From Puffinus mauretanicus (Eukaryota; Chordata; Aves; Procellariiformes; Procellariidae): 64,000 nt of DNA. The notes below the pieces were generated by a model, which ran no database searches, was not told the DNA's origin, and saw only the letters and a program-made list of their open reading frames with translations. The position numbers were made by a program, and so were the translations under genes. Location of the stretch: the NCBI GenBank assembly GCA_023333565.1, contig JAJKFH010003627.1, positions 5,127,501-5,191,500 on the forward strand. Reading direction: 5' to 3'. The first letter of the stretch is position 1, and each line of letters opens with the position of its first letter. Shown one piece after another: positions 34,301 to 47,338 of the stretch.

Positions 34301-37280
34301 ATGAATGAAGTGTTGCTGCAGATAAAGGGTCGTATCCACCACTAGCATATGTCAATGTGATGCACTGATTATAGGGAAGGTATTTTAAATATAGTAATAG
34401 TGAAACCGAGTCTAAATATTCATGCTTAGAGTATAAAATGAGGTGTGAGTTTTCCCTCTTTTCACCAGATTATTATATATATTAATCTACACTCTGAAAA
34501 CTGCATTCTTACACCTTACTCATTATGACTAGTGTATTTCTTCACTAGTAGAGAAAAGCAGGGAAAATCTTTGTATATATGGTAATTGATACCAGCATAT
34601 TTATTGCTTACACAGTTAAAAATTGATTTTTGATACACCATTAAAATGCATACCTGTAAATCAGCTATTCTGATGTTGCCAAGATTCCTATTTGTTTCAG
34701 CTGCTGTTGAAATACAGGGGTTACAAACTTTTAAAAAGCCAATAATGAGAAATGTGTGTTTATTCTTCCTTTACAAAAATGGTTAAACCACCTCTGAACT
34801 TTTATTTTTTTTAAATCAGAAGTTTGGTACTGGTTAGCTTTAGGAAATTATTTCACAGAATCAATATTGTATTGTGTTGAAAATGTACTGGAAAGTGAGT
34901 CACCACCTTGAATTTCAAATGTAAGAACAATAAATTATAAAATCAGAATATAGTATAGATGTTTGTAGAAAAAAAGATACAACTCAAGAGGTGCACATCA
35001 CATCATTTCAAGATGTTGATATCTTAAGTAGGTGTCGTTTCTTATCATATCTGACTTACGTTAGCGCAATCCTGAACAATACTTTGACATGAGTATACAT
35101 TTAGTTGAAAGAATGAGTGGAGAAGAGAGATGGTTGTTGGGAGATACTCTTTTCACCGTCTTTCACCTGCATATTGATGAGCTGGCTTTGAGGTATCTTT
35201 CCTGTTTGTTTGCAATTGCAAATTCTTACTAAATTGTTAAATTGCAGCAGAACATCTTGTCTGCATTTTATAAATTCACAGCCACTCTACTTAAATACAG
35301 TTCTCACCCACACAGAGTTTCATTTGCACAAAAGTCATAGCAGCAGAATATCAGCAGTTCCCACGGAAATGACAGCCCAAGCCTTTAGTTCATAATATTG
35401 AAAAATTTCCCTAACTTGCAACGTTTCCTGAGGGAATGTCAGAGTTGGCATACATTTCTGCTGCTTTTCTCTATTTTTTAACCTCTTATTACAAATGAAA
35501 GCTTGTAGGGCTTTTTAACAGGTGTTTTTTGCCTGGGAGTATATGACAGAGGTAGAAAGCCAGAGAACTGTGATAAAAATTAAACTCGGCAAATCTAACC
35601 AGTCCTAGTGAGAATGCAGTAGGGAATAACAAATCCTCAGTGAAAAGAGCTAAAGCTTGCTTAATTAAACAGGGTTGCAGAATTAGATTTAACTTTAAAC
35701 TTGAAATTTAAGTGAATTTCTTTGGTGAGGAAACTGTGATGACTTCTTGAATGTCACTCTAGTTGTGTGTGGCTTTTTTTTTTTTTTGCCAGGGCTGGCA
35801 TTAAATGTCCTTGTATTTTCCTTTAAATCAAAGAAGTATTTGCTTATTTCACACAAAAGGTTTCAAAATCTTGGGGAATAGGTTTTTACTCCCATATTTT
35901 GAAATTGTTTCAAAAAAAAAAAAAATCGATGATTATAGACTGTACCCCAGGATGAAAACACATAACAGAAAAGGAATTAACATCTTTGTGGGTTGTGAGT
36001 ACTCAGTTGCTGCACTGATTTGAGCTGGCAATATTTAACATAATTGGTTTTCAAAACCTGATGTAACAGCAAATTTCACAGAAGATCTTGGAGGCCCTTG
36101 AAATCAATGATCAAGTTTTATAAAAACCAGTTAAAAACAATGGAAGTACTATTAGGGAAGCAGATAGAGATAAACTCTACCCTTGAAGAAAGGTTTGGTG
36201 CAAGTATCTGAAAATAAGTTTGTGTCCCTTGTACAAGGGGTTGCATTTATGATTTGTTGTCCCCTTTGCAACTCAGGAACTGTAGATTCTCTTAAAAATT
36301 ATGATTCTATCACTTAATTTTTAGCCTATCTGGTAGAGTTTTAAAATGGATCAAACTGCATTAATTGAATTTTCATGAATAACCTAATGAGTTTATGGTT
36401 AATCCTCAGAAGATATACTGTGGGTACAAGGTAAGCAGGATTAAGTCAGCTTTTAAGAACTTGTCACCTGAATATCCTTGACAATTGTCACCTGTCCAAC
36501 TTTTTTATGAACATAAATCTCTACTTTGTTTTCATCAAAGACTGTGACAAAAAGTTTTAATGCATTGGACTTCATGGTTTCAGAGGTCCTTGGCATAGAT
36601 CTTCCAGCAAAGGGCCCTGAGGCACTTTAACTGAAAATGCAAAAGTGATGCTGACTGGGGACATGGCAAGGCCAAGGTGCCTTAGGGAAATGATGGTTCA
36701 GTGCTTCAGCAGGACAGCTTCCCTTGGATGATGCCAATTAAGCTGTAGCTGTCATTTAAAGGTGCTGTCTTCTGGATTGCACCTCCTGTGCACAAGCAGG
36801 AATCAATCAGTCTCTTGTTCTGCATTATAAATAAAAATGAAGGTTTGTGGTTTTGTAAACGTAACAAAAAAAAAAAAAAAAAAAAAGAAAAACAAAAATC
36901 CCCAAAACAGCATGTGGACCAAATGTTGCTCATTTCCAATAGTGGCAATTATTTCTTGGGCTGTTTCAGGAAGTATTTAAGGCAGTTATCTTGGAAGTTT
37001 CATGTACTAGATGAATTAAACTAAAGCCACCACTTTAAAACCTTTATAAGGCTGTGAATTATTTTTAAATTAAGGCAGTATCATATCAATAAATAAGCAT
37101 GTTAAAAAGCTATAGCATAATCAGGTTTATTGTTTCATAATAGGTTTATACAAATTATGAATACCAGAGTTTCATTAATGGGACTTCTAATTATCCACTA
37201 TAGTGAAGAGTGATGTAAAATATCTAACAGCTCTGCTAATTAATACGGGGATTCAATGGTTGTTAGTTAAGGGCAAATGG
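31351..37280. other. Unannotated A+T-rich stretch
   Basis: Homopolymers lie near 33420-33434 (T), 35769-35784 (T), 35911-35924 (A) and 36866-36886 (A21). Frames reach 106 codons at most, with no domain signature. No gene was recognised. Confidence 0.55.
36866..36886. repeat. A21 homopolymer
   Basis: Twenty-one consecutive A residues are followed by GAAAAACAAAAATCCCC. No retroposed gene body is recognisable on its 5' side (36700-36865), so it is not supported as the tail of a processed pseudogene. Confidence 0.8.
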
Positions 37281-37316
37281 GACAGGGCTAACACAATCCA
37301 CTTTTGACTATGATGA

Positions 37317-37372
37317 ATAAAAAGTCAAACCAATAGCTTATTTCCAAATTAACATGATTGATAAAAAGTCAA
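37317..37372. repeat. 12-bp perfect direct repeat, ATAAAAAGTCAA
   Basis: The word occurs at 37317-37328 and 37361-37372, offset by 44 bp. It sits in a TAAT- and ATTA-rich segment (37060-37400) that looks like homeodomain-site-rich non-coding DNA. Whether it is conserved could not be tested here. Confidence 0.65.
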
Positions 37373-37686
37373 CTCAGAGCACAAGTCATTCATCCTAAGG
37401 GAGCTGCAATTTTAATGTTTAGACAATACAAAAAAGAACATGTCTATAGGCCTTGAAGTAAAAGTAAAAGCTGCAAAAAGCCTCAAAGGGCTAAAATACA
37501 GATTTATAAACTTGCTTTTAAACATGTAACTTTGTGCACACTGAGTCTTTTCAGATCACTTTCATTTCTCACAGATTTAAATAAAGCTGACATATGAATG
37601 AATAGCAATCTGTAATGTTTTCCAGGAAAATTATCCATTATTTCTTTTCTATTTATCAGATATTCTGAATAGCACTTTATATACTT

Positions 37687-37730
37687 AAAACAAACAAACA
37701 AACAACAACAAAACAAACAAAAAACAAAAA
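37687..37730. repeat. (CAAA)n / A-rich simple repeat
   Basis: Repeated CAAA and CAA units end in CAAAAAC. It is simple sequence. Confidence 0.75.
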
Positions 37731-38734
37731 CTACACAATAAAGGAAAAAGGCAGGGTAGAGGTGAGAAGCAGCTTGCCAGCAACTGGTTTATCAATTTGT
37801 GAGAAACAATTTGTGTTTCTCTGTGATCATAGCAGTCTATCCTCTTCTGATCGCTGTCTGTTCATTACTTGCTTTCCTGTATGTGGCTAAACATTTGCAA
37901 ATTGTGTTTAAAATCTTCAGAAAGTTAAACCTGGATATGTATATCCAGAAAAAGCCTCCAAGGTAGAATCCAGAGTGTTTAGTAATATGCTTACGTGACA
38001 TAGATAGTATATGAGGATGCTGAGGCAGTTCAGCGAAGGGTACAAAATAGCATGCATGCTGTTCAGGGAGCCTCCAGTCAGAGATTCACAGGCAGTTGTC
38101 TGGGATCAGTAGAAATTCTTATCATAGCTGTGGGACTTAAATCTTTTTCTCTCCACCTCTCCTTTTTGCCACCTTGCCCAGGACAATGGGGAGCCATTCC
38201 CACCTGCTCAGCTTCCACAGTTCGTAGCCATCTCATGCCTCCTATCTCCTCTAAGCTGACTCCTTCAAAAAACTGTTTTCTTTTTATATGTGTTAACTTA
38301 AATATATTTGTGTGGGATGTATCAAGAGTTTTCATGTAATATGTAAGGTCTCAAGTTCGATTTCCCCTTTTCTTAAGGAGATTAAAACTTGCATTTCCCA
38401 CGATGAATATTTTACTACCAAGGTAAAGGCTACTTTGTTTTGGGATTGCTTCTAGTTGTCCTGTTACACAAGTGGTGTGTGATAGGAGCAGTGAGTACAT
38501 AGGACAAGAAGTCAGATGTCTAAATGTGATTTCATGAGCAAATATTTAAGGCAAGTTTGAGCCTATTAGGGGGGGAAAAAAACCCAACCAGCCAAACAAA
38601 ACCCACAAAACCATTCAAGGCTATAATTGAAACATGCAGAAAAACAAAATACAGAAAAACATCTTATGAGAAATATATAGAGAGGTGTATGTATACTGTT
38701 TGACATAGTGAGCATAATTTGTGTAGTTGAATAT
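37731..38734. other. Unannotated stretch
   Basis: Frames of 95 and 85 codons overlap on opposite strands near 38050-38340, without a recognisable domain. Another CAAA-rich patch lies at 38578-38612. No gene was recognised. Confidence 0.55.
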
Positions 38735-39610
38735 GAATTTAAGAATTTGGGATTGGAAGGAATCTCCTGAAACATATTGCCTGGTCCTCTTCTATCACAG
38801 GCAATTAATTTCGCATAACCTTTTCACAATCTACCACATTCCAGATTAAAAGTAGGCATTTTTTTCTACCTTGGTATGCTGTTTCTGTGCTTTGACTCTC
38901 TGATGGTTAGAAGCCTTCTAATCTCTAAGCCAAATTTATTAATAACCAGTTTATTTTGATTTTGTTCGTGGCCATTTTGTTTCTGTTCCAGCACTGACTT
39001 TTAGCTTGATTTCCTCCCTTGAACCAATATTTTTATTGCAGGCTTTTTTTGACATTTCTAAACAAGGCAATTCATACAGGTTCCTTTTATTTGATAGTAC
39101 ATCCCTTCCTAATTATTGTAATACACTTCTCTGTATCTTTTCCAATTCACTCTTGTACACAAGAATCCAGATAGGGCCTTGTCAGTGCTTTATGCAGTCC
39201 TATGAGTATTTTCTTAATCTCCCCTGGAAATATACTGATTGATGTATCCTATCTGTAATCATATCTGCCATTTTTGGAAGTTTATCTGTATTGCCCTATA
39301 TGTCTCTTTCTTCATCCCCTTTTCAGTTTGCTGTATTTCTGGCTTATAGTATAATTTCTTATTCGTCTCTAGCTGCGTAGCCTTCACTGCATTGTATTTC
39401 ATCCTACCTCTATTACTTTATTCCTTGAGGTTTTCTCATTCTTTATGTGTGATATCCCAATCTTCTTATGTGTTGACATTGTCTCCTCCTTTTTGTTCGT
39501 TAGGAAATTCCATTGTATTCTTACCTTTTTTTAGCGAATATCATTATGAAAAGCTTGATTGTTCTAGTAACTTTCATTTTGATAATGATACAGCAGATTT
39601 TTTTTTTTAT
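38735..39610 (-). mobile_element. Ancient CR1/L3-type LINE copy
   Basis: In plus-strand view the copy begins with AGAATTTGGGATTGGAAGGA at its 3' end. It then shows TTAGAAGCCTTCTAATCTCT, AAGAATCCAGATAGGGCCTT, CCCTGGAAATATACTGATTG, a GATGTATCCTATCTG stretch, ATTTCATCCTACCTCTATTA and GTGATATCCCAATCTTCTTA, in the order expected for a reverse-complemented CR1/L3 3' half. The forms I recall are, for example, CCAGATGAGGTCTCACCAGT, ACTGGAAATACCTCGCCTGATGC and GTATGATATCCCGATCCTTC. Collinearity over about 870 bp makes the assignment firm despite heavy decay. No open frame remains. The 5' limit near 39610 is only where I can still follow it. Confidence 0.72.
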
Positions 39611-41635
39611 TTTGTCATTTGGTAAAATGTAACTGTGGGGCGTGGGCTCCACCATGCTTTGTATTTCAATAATATCATAATAAGTGTACATTTCTTAAGT
39701 CAATATTTGCTATGGTATTGTGAAAAGATATTGTTCATGATACAGGCCAGGAAGTATGTCATGAGCAGTTTGTTTTTTTAAAAGTTTAGCTTTTATTATT
39801 GCCAATACATAACAGTACATATATGAAAAGATATATTAGCAATAACATTTTCTTTAATTAATTTTTCCATGAATGAAGTCCTATTAGAAATTCATTCTTA
39901 CTACATTGTGTTATGTTGTGATGCACTTTGGCGAAATTAACTCGAAGAGCTGCTCTTTGCAATTTTAATATTCCACTGGGTTTTCCATTCTAGAAAACTC
40001 ATTATTATACATGTACAAAGCTGAAAAGAAACAAGAGAGAGGCATATTGTGTGAATAACAGTCAGGGAAAAGAGACAGCTGGCATGATAATTTTCTAATA
40101 AAGCTTAGAAAAGGCTGCTGTGTCTTGAAAAAATGAAAGAGTTTTAATTTGAGTATTCCTTTTGTTTGGGTTTGCTTTGTACTAAAAAGTTCTGAATCCT
40201 ATTCACACCTTTTATGAATATTAACTGAAAAACAAATATATCTTGTCAAGTCCTCCTACTTGGTAGGTGCAAAAGAATCACTGGTGTGTATCCAGAGGGG
40301 GATGGTGTTTCTTGTTCTTCTTATCCACTCTTATTCTCCTCCAACCAGGCTGTACAGTTTGGATCTTGATAAATAGAGATCTTCAGAATAGTGGACAACT
40401 TATTAACACATGGAGCCTTTAACTATCTATGTGCCAAACTGCAGCCTCTAATAAATGCTTATAAATTTCTTAATTCTATCACGTTTAAGATCATGACTTT
40501 TGGAGGCTGTGCCTAAAAGCACAGGAGGTGGTGTCACTGGTCTTTGTTTTAGGAAGATACTAGACAGCAGCCATAGGAATTAAACATTTCACCTGTGATC
40601 TTCAAAGTTACACAAATCTTGTTACTTGTAAGTAAAACTTTAATTATTTTTTTCCAGATACATGACATTCTTAAGACTAGGTGTTATCTTCTTTACAGGC
40701 TTTAAAGCAGGCTTTTTAAAAAAATATAGAAGTATTTACATTTAATTACAAAACTCAAAACACACAGCTTAGGCAAATTAAGGGGAAATTTTAAATTAAT
40801 ATGAGGGAGAAAAGTTAATCCATTAAAGTGAAATTTGAAACACCAAATTCTGTGCTCACTGCTACCTTTCAGCAGTGGATTGCGAAGACATTAGGTAGCA
40901 TGCACTAAACTGCATTTCTGGCTGGTTTTGCATTTTGTAAGGCTTTTAGAAATATAATGAATACAGTTTTGAACACGTTTTTATAATAGTGTTTTAAAAA
41001 ATGTATTAGTCCAATAAAATTTTTTTCCGTTATTCCTTGGCTTGATATATTGTTCTAATGTGTTGCCCTGATATTAGATTGTCCTAACTCTTCTCTATTT
41101 TCATCCATTGATCCTTTTTATACAATATAATATTATCGACATTAATGAAGTTACTGCTAATATATGCTACAGTGAGAGAGAAAGGAATCAGGCTCATTAT
41201 ATCTGGTATCACAGTTCATGAGAGAATCAGTTAATTGCATTCCATTAGTAATTGCCGTAAAGGAATATGAAATACTAATGTTTTGTAAACTGCACATTTG
41301 ATAGCCTTTATTCTCAGTAACCATAGGGCTGTAGGTGACAGAGAAACAAAGGTCCCCACCTACAGATGGAACTTTTGCTGCTGTTAAATGAAAAACACAC
41401 TGACAGGGTTTTTGAAAACCACAGTACATAGTCACAGAGTATGTGGCATTGATACTAAACTCCAGATATTTACCTGATGTTTAGTTTAATGATTAAAATG
41501 AATTATTAATCGTTCCCTTTTTTCTCTTTCATTAAAACATAGGTAGGTTGGGGTTGGTTAATTTGTTATTTTATTTTTGTCAGTTTTTTTCAGTACTTGA
41601 AACATTTTAACTGATTTTTTCTGTTCAACCTTGTC
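39611..41635. other. Unannotated A+T-rich stretch
   Basis: No gene was recognised. The CR1 copy on its left may extend slightly further than annotated. Frames are short. Confidence 0.5.
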
Positions 41636-41639
41636 ACAT

Positions 41640-41945
41640 GAGCTGTATGTATGACAGTGGGTTGCTGTCGCTGGATTCAGGTTCCCAGAACCCTACATAG
41701 ACCCAGGGTTGTTTCAGCAGACTCGGTGCTACAGGTGGAAGGATATAGCAAGAGGGTCAATTGTAACTCACGTCTGCTCCACTGGAGGCGGAGATTGAGT
41801 GACCCAGCAGGAAGAAATCTTAATGATAAAGTAAAGAGAGGTCAAGTTAAGAAATATTTCAATTTAAATCAAACAGTATGGGCTCTGTTCCGCTAGGAGT
41901 GGGTTGGAAGCTCCTCGCTTAGAGCTGGAGCCAGAAAACACAGGT
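41640..41945. other. Locally G+C-richer segment with six CpGs
   Basis: This 300-bp segment stands out from A+T-rich neighbours and holds CpG near 41668, 41725, 41772, 41790, 41890 and 41919. A plus-strand frame of 81 codons (41651-41896) is basic and has no recognised domain. It may be a decayed G+C-rich repeat such as an LTR piece, or a regulatory segment. I do not recognise it. Confidence 0.35.
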
Positions 41946-44900
41946 ACACAAGGTAAACAAACACTGGTACTATTTTTCTACTTCTTGGTCTGTAGGACTA
42001 ATGCATACAGCTTCCCCATGTAGATAAAGAACTCTTCTTTACATTTAAAAGTGCTGTTCACATATCTTTTAAATTTATTTAGCTACGCCTATTCCTTCAT
42101 TTCATTCTGTCTACTGGCACAAAGATTTTAATTGGGCTGTGATGATACCAGGTTTTATGGCATTGTGGAAGACATGAGTTTCATTTGCAAGAACATACGG
42201 AGTTTGAACACGTGTCTGCTAATGGGGTGGCTTTGCTGTTTAGAAAGCCATGTCAGCCCTAGAGCCATTCCCATATCCATTTATTTCTCAGTCTTTCATT
42301 CTCAGCAGTTTCTTCATTGCTGCATAAAACAAATCCGCAGACATTTAGTGTACATTGAAAACTGAGTCACACCTTAATAGATGATACAGTTTTAAAATAC
42401 AGTGTATACGGTGTATCTGTGAAATGGAAAGTGTTTTACAAAATCAGTGAGCATTTAAATTTCAGTTATTTCCTAGTGGTGACTATGTAGATGTCCTTTG
42501 AATCTCAGAACGCGTTAAAAAAAACCCAGCAGCCTGTAGAAGGATCCAGTCCACTCAATCAAGATGAAACAAATTAACCCATTAGTCCTAGTTGCGTTTC
42601 CTGGGGTGCGTGTTAGAGTAAAATACCATGTAACTGACATTACCTCTGTGTCATCTCCCATTGATAAGTCTAATGAACTGCCCTACATGGGAAGGTTGAA
42701 AACACAGTGGGTATCAAATTGTCCGCCGTGATACCTAGTTCGAGAATAATTTTGGTTATTACAACTGTTTTCATGAGCTTATGGTGGTGAGGGGTCATGG
42801 TTGTTACATTTTTGAAACATGGAGGACTCCTAGCTTCCCTCTTAGGGAATTCTTATCTCGGAAACATCTTTACGTAAAATAAGTATGAGCTCTTCTCCAG
42901 TGTCCCCCTTCAATGACAGTGGATGAGACTGGCCGGAGAATGAAAAGTCATGGCTGAATGTTGAATTATGCTCGACACTTCACAGAAAGCACTTGTAGCT
43001 GTAGTGTACCCAATGTATTTCCTCCCCACTTCATGGCTTCACTATTTATTGCTACCCTAAAATCAGGGCGTGAAGTGTGTATTTAAACTGTTCCTTTTTT
43101 TCCCGAATTAATTTTAGTCTTTGACTTTGAATGACAGTTTATTTGTAAATTAAGAATAAGTGTGAGGAAGAAGGAATGGATAGCCCAGGTGATAGGTAAC
43201 AGATACATAGTCTTTCATTTGTAGCTTGCCAGTTCAAATTTGGCTCAAGTCTGTATTGACAGAAATTCATTATCATCTGATGGTTGTTTGGGAGTCTGTG
43301 TGAAAGGAACTGATGGTATTCACATTCAAAAAAACAACAACAAAAAACAAAACCTGTCACAATTACATTCTTTTTGGCAGACTCTGTGAGCATGAGGATG
43401 AACTTCCCTCTGACATCTTAAAGCAGTCTTTCCAGATTAGGCTTCAGGCGAATTGGCAGGACGATGTGGAAATTTGCAGACACTCTCCAAGTTTTATCTA
43501 TCCTTTGTCTAATCAAAGGACCTTAAGCCTGTAAATGACAAGAAACAGAAGTGGCTTCTATGTGGCCTCTATCTTTTGCTCTTTCGGGTGCCCAATGTGC
43601 AATTGTTGCCTTCTAATTACCAGAGAATACCAAGCATCCTCGGCAGCTGAAAATGAAGTCTGCCAGACAGACATATAATGGAGTCATTTTTGTCCCTTAG
43701 CCTTGTGTACGGTTTGGTAAAATTAACTGCCAAATGCCAACAAACTGCCAAAATCTTCTAGCAAAGGTAGAGACCAAATCTTTCAGGAAAGCATTTTCTG
43801 AGTGTGGTGATATTTAACTTAATTGGGAAAGTGCAGTATGTCAATACGAACTTTTCCCACCCCCTATTCTGTCTCTTTCTGAGGCAGTCATACCATTTCA
43901 TTTTAGCAATACAGAAACCTTCAACCACTAAAGGATGTGCCAGCCAAAAACCATCACTGCCAACAATTATATGCTAGATGTGTGTGGGCAATAACATATG
44001 CACTTAAAAGGACTGAAAAAGAAGGTATGCATGGTTCTTAGCATTTTATCTTGTCTTGAGTTTCAGTGTCTCCCTAAAATTAGAATTAATTTCAAACAGC
44101 AAAAAATCTCTGGGAACAGAACATGTAGGAGCCCTGTGATGAACCAGGAGATTTTCGGACCACAATTTTCTTACTGTTACAAGGGAATGCATAAGCAGAA
44201 CTGTCTTCATTACTCCTTTAAATAATTAATGCTTTCAGTATATTTCAGGCATTGATTATCTGACCAGTTGTTAATGGACAAAGCTGGAGTGCCTTATGGT
44301 ATTTTTCTTTTATTTGTACTTGAAGTCTCTAGTAACCTAAGCATATGTTGATACACACGTAGGTACAAGAAGTAGGATTTTAGTGGTGACTGGAGTGTGA
44401 CATGACTCATCTCCAACATATAAAAAATAGACTAGATGTATTATAAAGGCAGATTTAATGCAAAAAAAAAAAAAAAAGGAGAAACAGTGTGCAGGATACA
44501 TTTATGCTTGTATAGGAATGAAAGTGAGGCAATTCAAAAGGTTATTGTCTTTGACCTACTGAGGCGTTTTGTATTGTATTTCTAAGAATATATTTTACCT
44601 GCACTCCAGCATTAACTGGATTCACTATTGTCCATTGAAAGTCAAATTCAGGTCAATTTATACTTTGGCCATTCAAGATCTAGTTTAAATATATTTCTAC
44701 TCTTCAGTAGCTCCCACCTCAGCTTGCTTAGGTCGTTAGACAGAGTCGCCCTTTAAATTAGTACTGAGGCCAGAATAGGAGGAATGAAATATCATAGGCC
44801 CAAATTGTATTTTATACAAATAAACAAAATCTCATTATTCTTATTATGTACACCTATACACTTCTTAGTTTGGCTTTTGTGGATCCGACATCTGTCTCAT

Positions 44901-46015
44901 TCTTTGGAACTATTATATACTATACTCATTGAAGGAGATAGATTATTGGCTTGGAATTACTCATACAAAGACTGTAAATTTGTCCAGGCATGCCTTATCT
45001 TCCTGGGCTGAGTACTGAAAAAGTCATTCTCCAGGCTGAATTGGTGTATGCTATGTATTCTTTAAAAACAAAGGATACTCTGTGGAGTACTGTGTACATT
45101 TTTTTACCATCTATTTTCATAAAAGGTGACTACCCTTGGCATAGGTGCAGAGAAGGTCAGGGAAGAAAAGAACAATCATACCAGAAGAGCTTTGTTTATT
45201 CCTGTAAGTGAAGTCTGAGAAAGGGTAAAATTTACTCTATAAATATATTGTAGGATTGATGTCCAAGAGGGAAAGTTGGCATTAAACTAAAAACAAATGT
45301 GTAACACTGACAAAGAATGAATTTAAACTGGAAATTAGAAGGTTTCTGAATACTGAAGGGGAGAGGTTTTGAAACAGCCTTCCAATAACAGGGGAAATAA
45401 TGTTACCTCATTTTTTGTTTGCGGCAATTATGAAATGGCATAGATAATGTGGTACCTTTTAATCATTGGAAACTTGACTTAATGAGTCAGGAAGACATTT
45501 CTAGTCGGAAGGCCTATAAGCCCAGAATGGGAGAACAGCAACTGAATTGACTCCTATCTTCTGGCTGAACAGCTCAATCAACAGGTTGTTATTTTTTCTT
45601 GTATGGGTCTTTCACACTGGTATAAGTATCTTAAGAAAAATGTTTAAGATCTTGTGACAAGACAGGTTCATGACAGCCTCAGTTGTTCTGTGGGCAGAAA
45701 CAGCATTTACTACCTTGTTCTGGCTGTTGACTGTGCTTGGGTTCCCCAGCTGCAGAGCTTGCAGATCCTTGGGAGCAGGTTTCTATCAGGAGCATCGTAG
45801 GTCCTGAGGCCTGAGCATCTGCTGTGCTGGAGTAGCTATTGGCCACTTATTTGTTGAGTGCTAGGTGTAGACAGGGCCATTCTCTCTGCGTCTTTCCTTC
45901 TCCCTCTGCTATCATAATCAAATAGATATTCTATAAAAATAACATTCTATTTGCTTGGTTTCAGCTCTGGTTTTAATGCCAGAGTCATTTTTAGCTACAC
46001 GCACAGCAAAGAATC
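41946..46015. other. Unannotated stretch
   Basis: It holds an A/CAA-rich tract at 43328-43353, an exon-like frame at 43381-43530 discussed in the findings, and an A16 run near 44462-44477. No host gene could be named. Confidence 0.5.
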
Positions 46016-46017
46016 CA

Positions 46018-46039
46018 AATTAATAATCAATTAATAATC
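46018..46039. repeat. 11-bp perfect tandem repeat with homeodomain-type cores
   Basis: AATTAATAATC is present at 46018-46028 and 46029-46039. Each unit contains TAAT/ATTA cores typical of homeodomain binding sites. In A+T-rich DNA this may be chance. Confidence 0.7.
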
Positions 46040-47264
46040 AGCATTCAAATGCTATGCAGCTATCTATCATGTTTAAAGGTTTAGCATGTGCTGTAGATGT
46101 TTTTACGTTTTCAATGTGTTTTTTTTTGTCAAATACCTCTGCTTCTCTGAATTTTTTGGATACTGCTAATATGTACAAAACTGAGATTTTACATCTTGCA
46201 TTCACTTTTATTCTACAGTTGTGCCGTATGTTTGCAAAAATAAAGTACCTTTGGAACTCATAGAAATATGGCAGAGATTAATAAACTTCGTATATGGCTT
46301 ACTATTGCAGCTGTAAATTAAAACCAAAATATATTCAGATTGTGTCCATATATTACTGGTTGAAAGAAATATTTTGCCAAAGATTTTACAAATTATGCAA
46401 TTTATTCTGGTACTATTAAAACTGCAGCTACAAATTCATTCCTTGAGCATTTGACTTTTAAAACTAGTGTGCTAAGAGGTTTGTTAGTATCATTCATGAG
46501 TAACACTGAGCATCAGTCACATAACTGAGAGTTATTGATAAACATCTAAATCTGTAAATAAAATGCACCTGCTGTTCTACTCCGCTGGCTTTGAGTGGAG
46601 GCACAGCATTTCCCCAAAAGATTGTATACTTGATTTTACGCTGCTGGATCAGATGATTCAGTCACTTACAAGCTCACTAGTATTCCTTTGTAGCGAGCAA
46701 AGAATAAACGTTTGAAAGTAGCTCTAGTAAAATGGCACAGCTATATCAATTTCATGACGGTATTCATCAGAAAAATAATGTTTACATGTGTCTCGTTTTA
46801 TGCAAGAGTCATTTTTAATGATGGAGTCCAATCAGTATGTTATAGTGATCTTTTTATTACCTAGGTCTTTATTATCAGGGTTGCATATGATGTTTAATTA
46901 GAAAATATAGTTCTTGTTTGCTCCTAACTTTACCTGAAGTTGTAAGACGGTCACCATTTTGTACTTACAAACAAGTGATCACACTTTGAAGTTCTTACAT
47001 GAATAAACCTAATGAAATCAGTCCAAGACCACTGAGTAGGTGCAAGAACATCCATCTATTCAAATGTGATTTAATGTAGGGTATATTGAATTTTGGCTGT
47101 TGACATTTGCAGTAAGTTTTCCCACTCTATATAATTGTATTTATGCAGGAACTAGTTTAAAAATTATTTGAGCAAAACTTGAAACCTTTTAATGAATTTT
47201 TTTCTTGAGGGAAGATTTAATTTTTGGGCTCTCACTTACTGGTCAACACAAGCCCTTCTGCTAG
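46040..47264. other. Unannotated stretch
   Basis: Nothing was recognised beyond short A+T-rich frames. Confidence 0.5.
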
Positions 47265-47338
47265 TACTGGTAGTATGGAAACCTCTCAGCTTTCTTGTCC
47301 CTGAAACATGATACTCTATCAACTGAGTATTGCAAGGT
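47265..47338 (-). pseudogene. Weak tRNA-like relic (tRNA pseudogene or SINE head)
   Basis: Minus-strand sense carries ATACTCAGTTGATAGAGTAT, close to the A box of tRNAs such as Lys or Cys (ATAGCTCAGTCGGTAGAGCAT). About 28 bases further comes GAGGTTTCCATACT in the place of the B box (GGTTCAAATCC). The B box is poor, and acceptor stem pairing is not evident. If real, it is dead. Confidence 0.25.

Noticed and set aside
36866..36886. A21 run as the tail of a processed pseudogene
   Set aside because: No gene-like sequence precedes it, and no flanking direct repeats were seen.
45660..45890. Possible DNA-transposon end (GGTGTAGACAGGGCC)
   Set aside because: A single short word resembling the end of some amniote DNA transposons, with no partner terminus and no recognisable interior.
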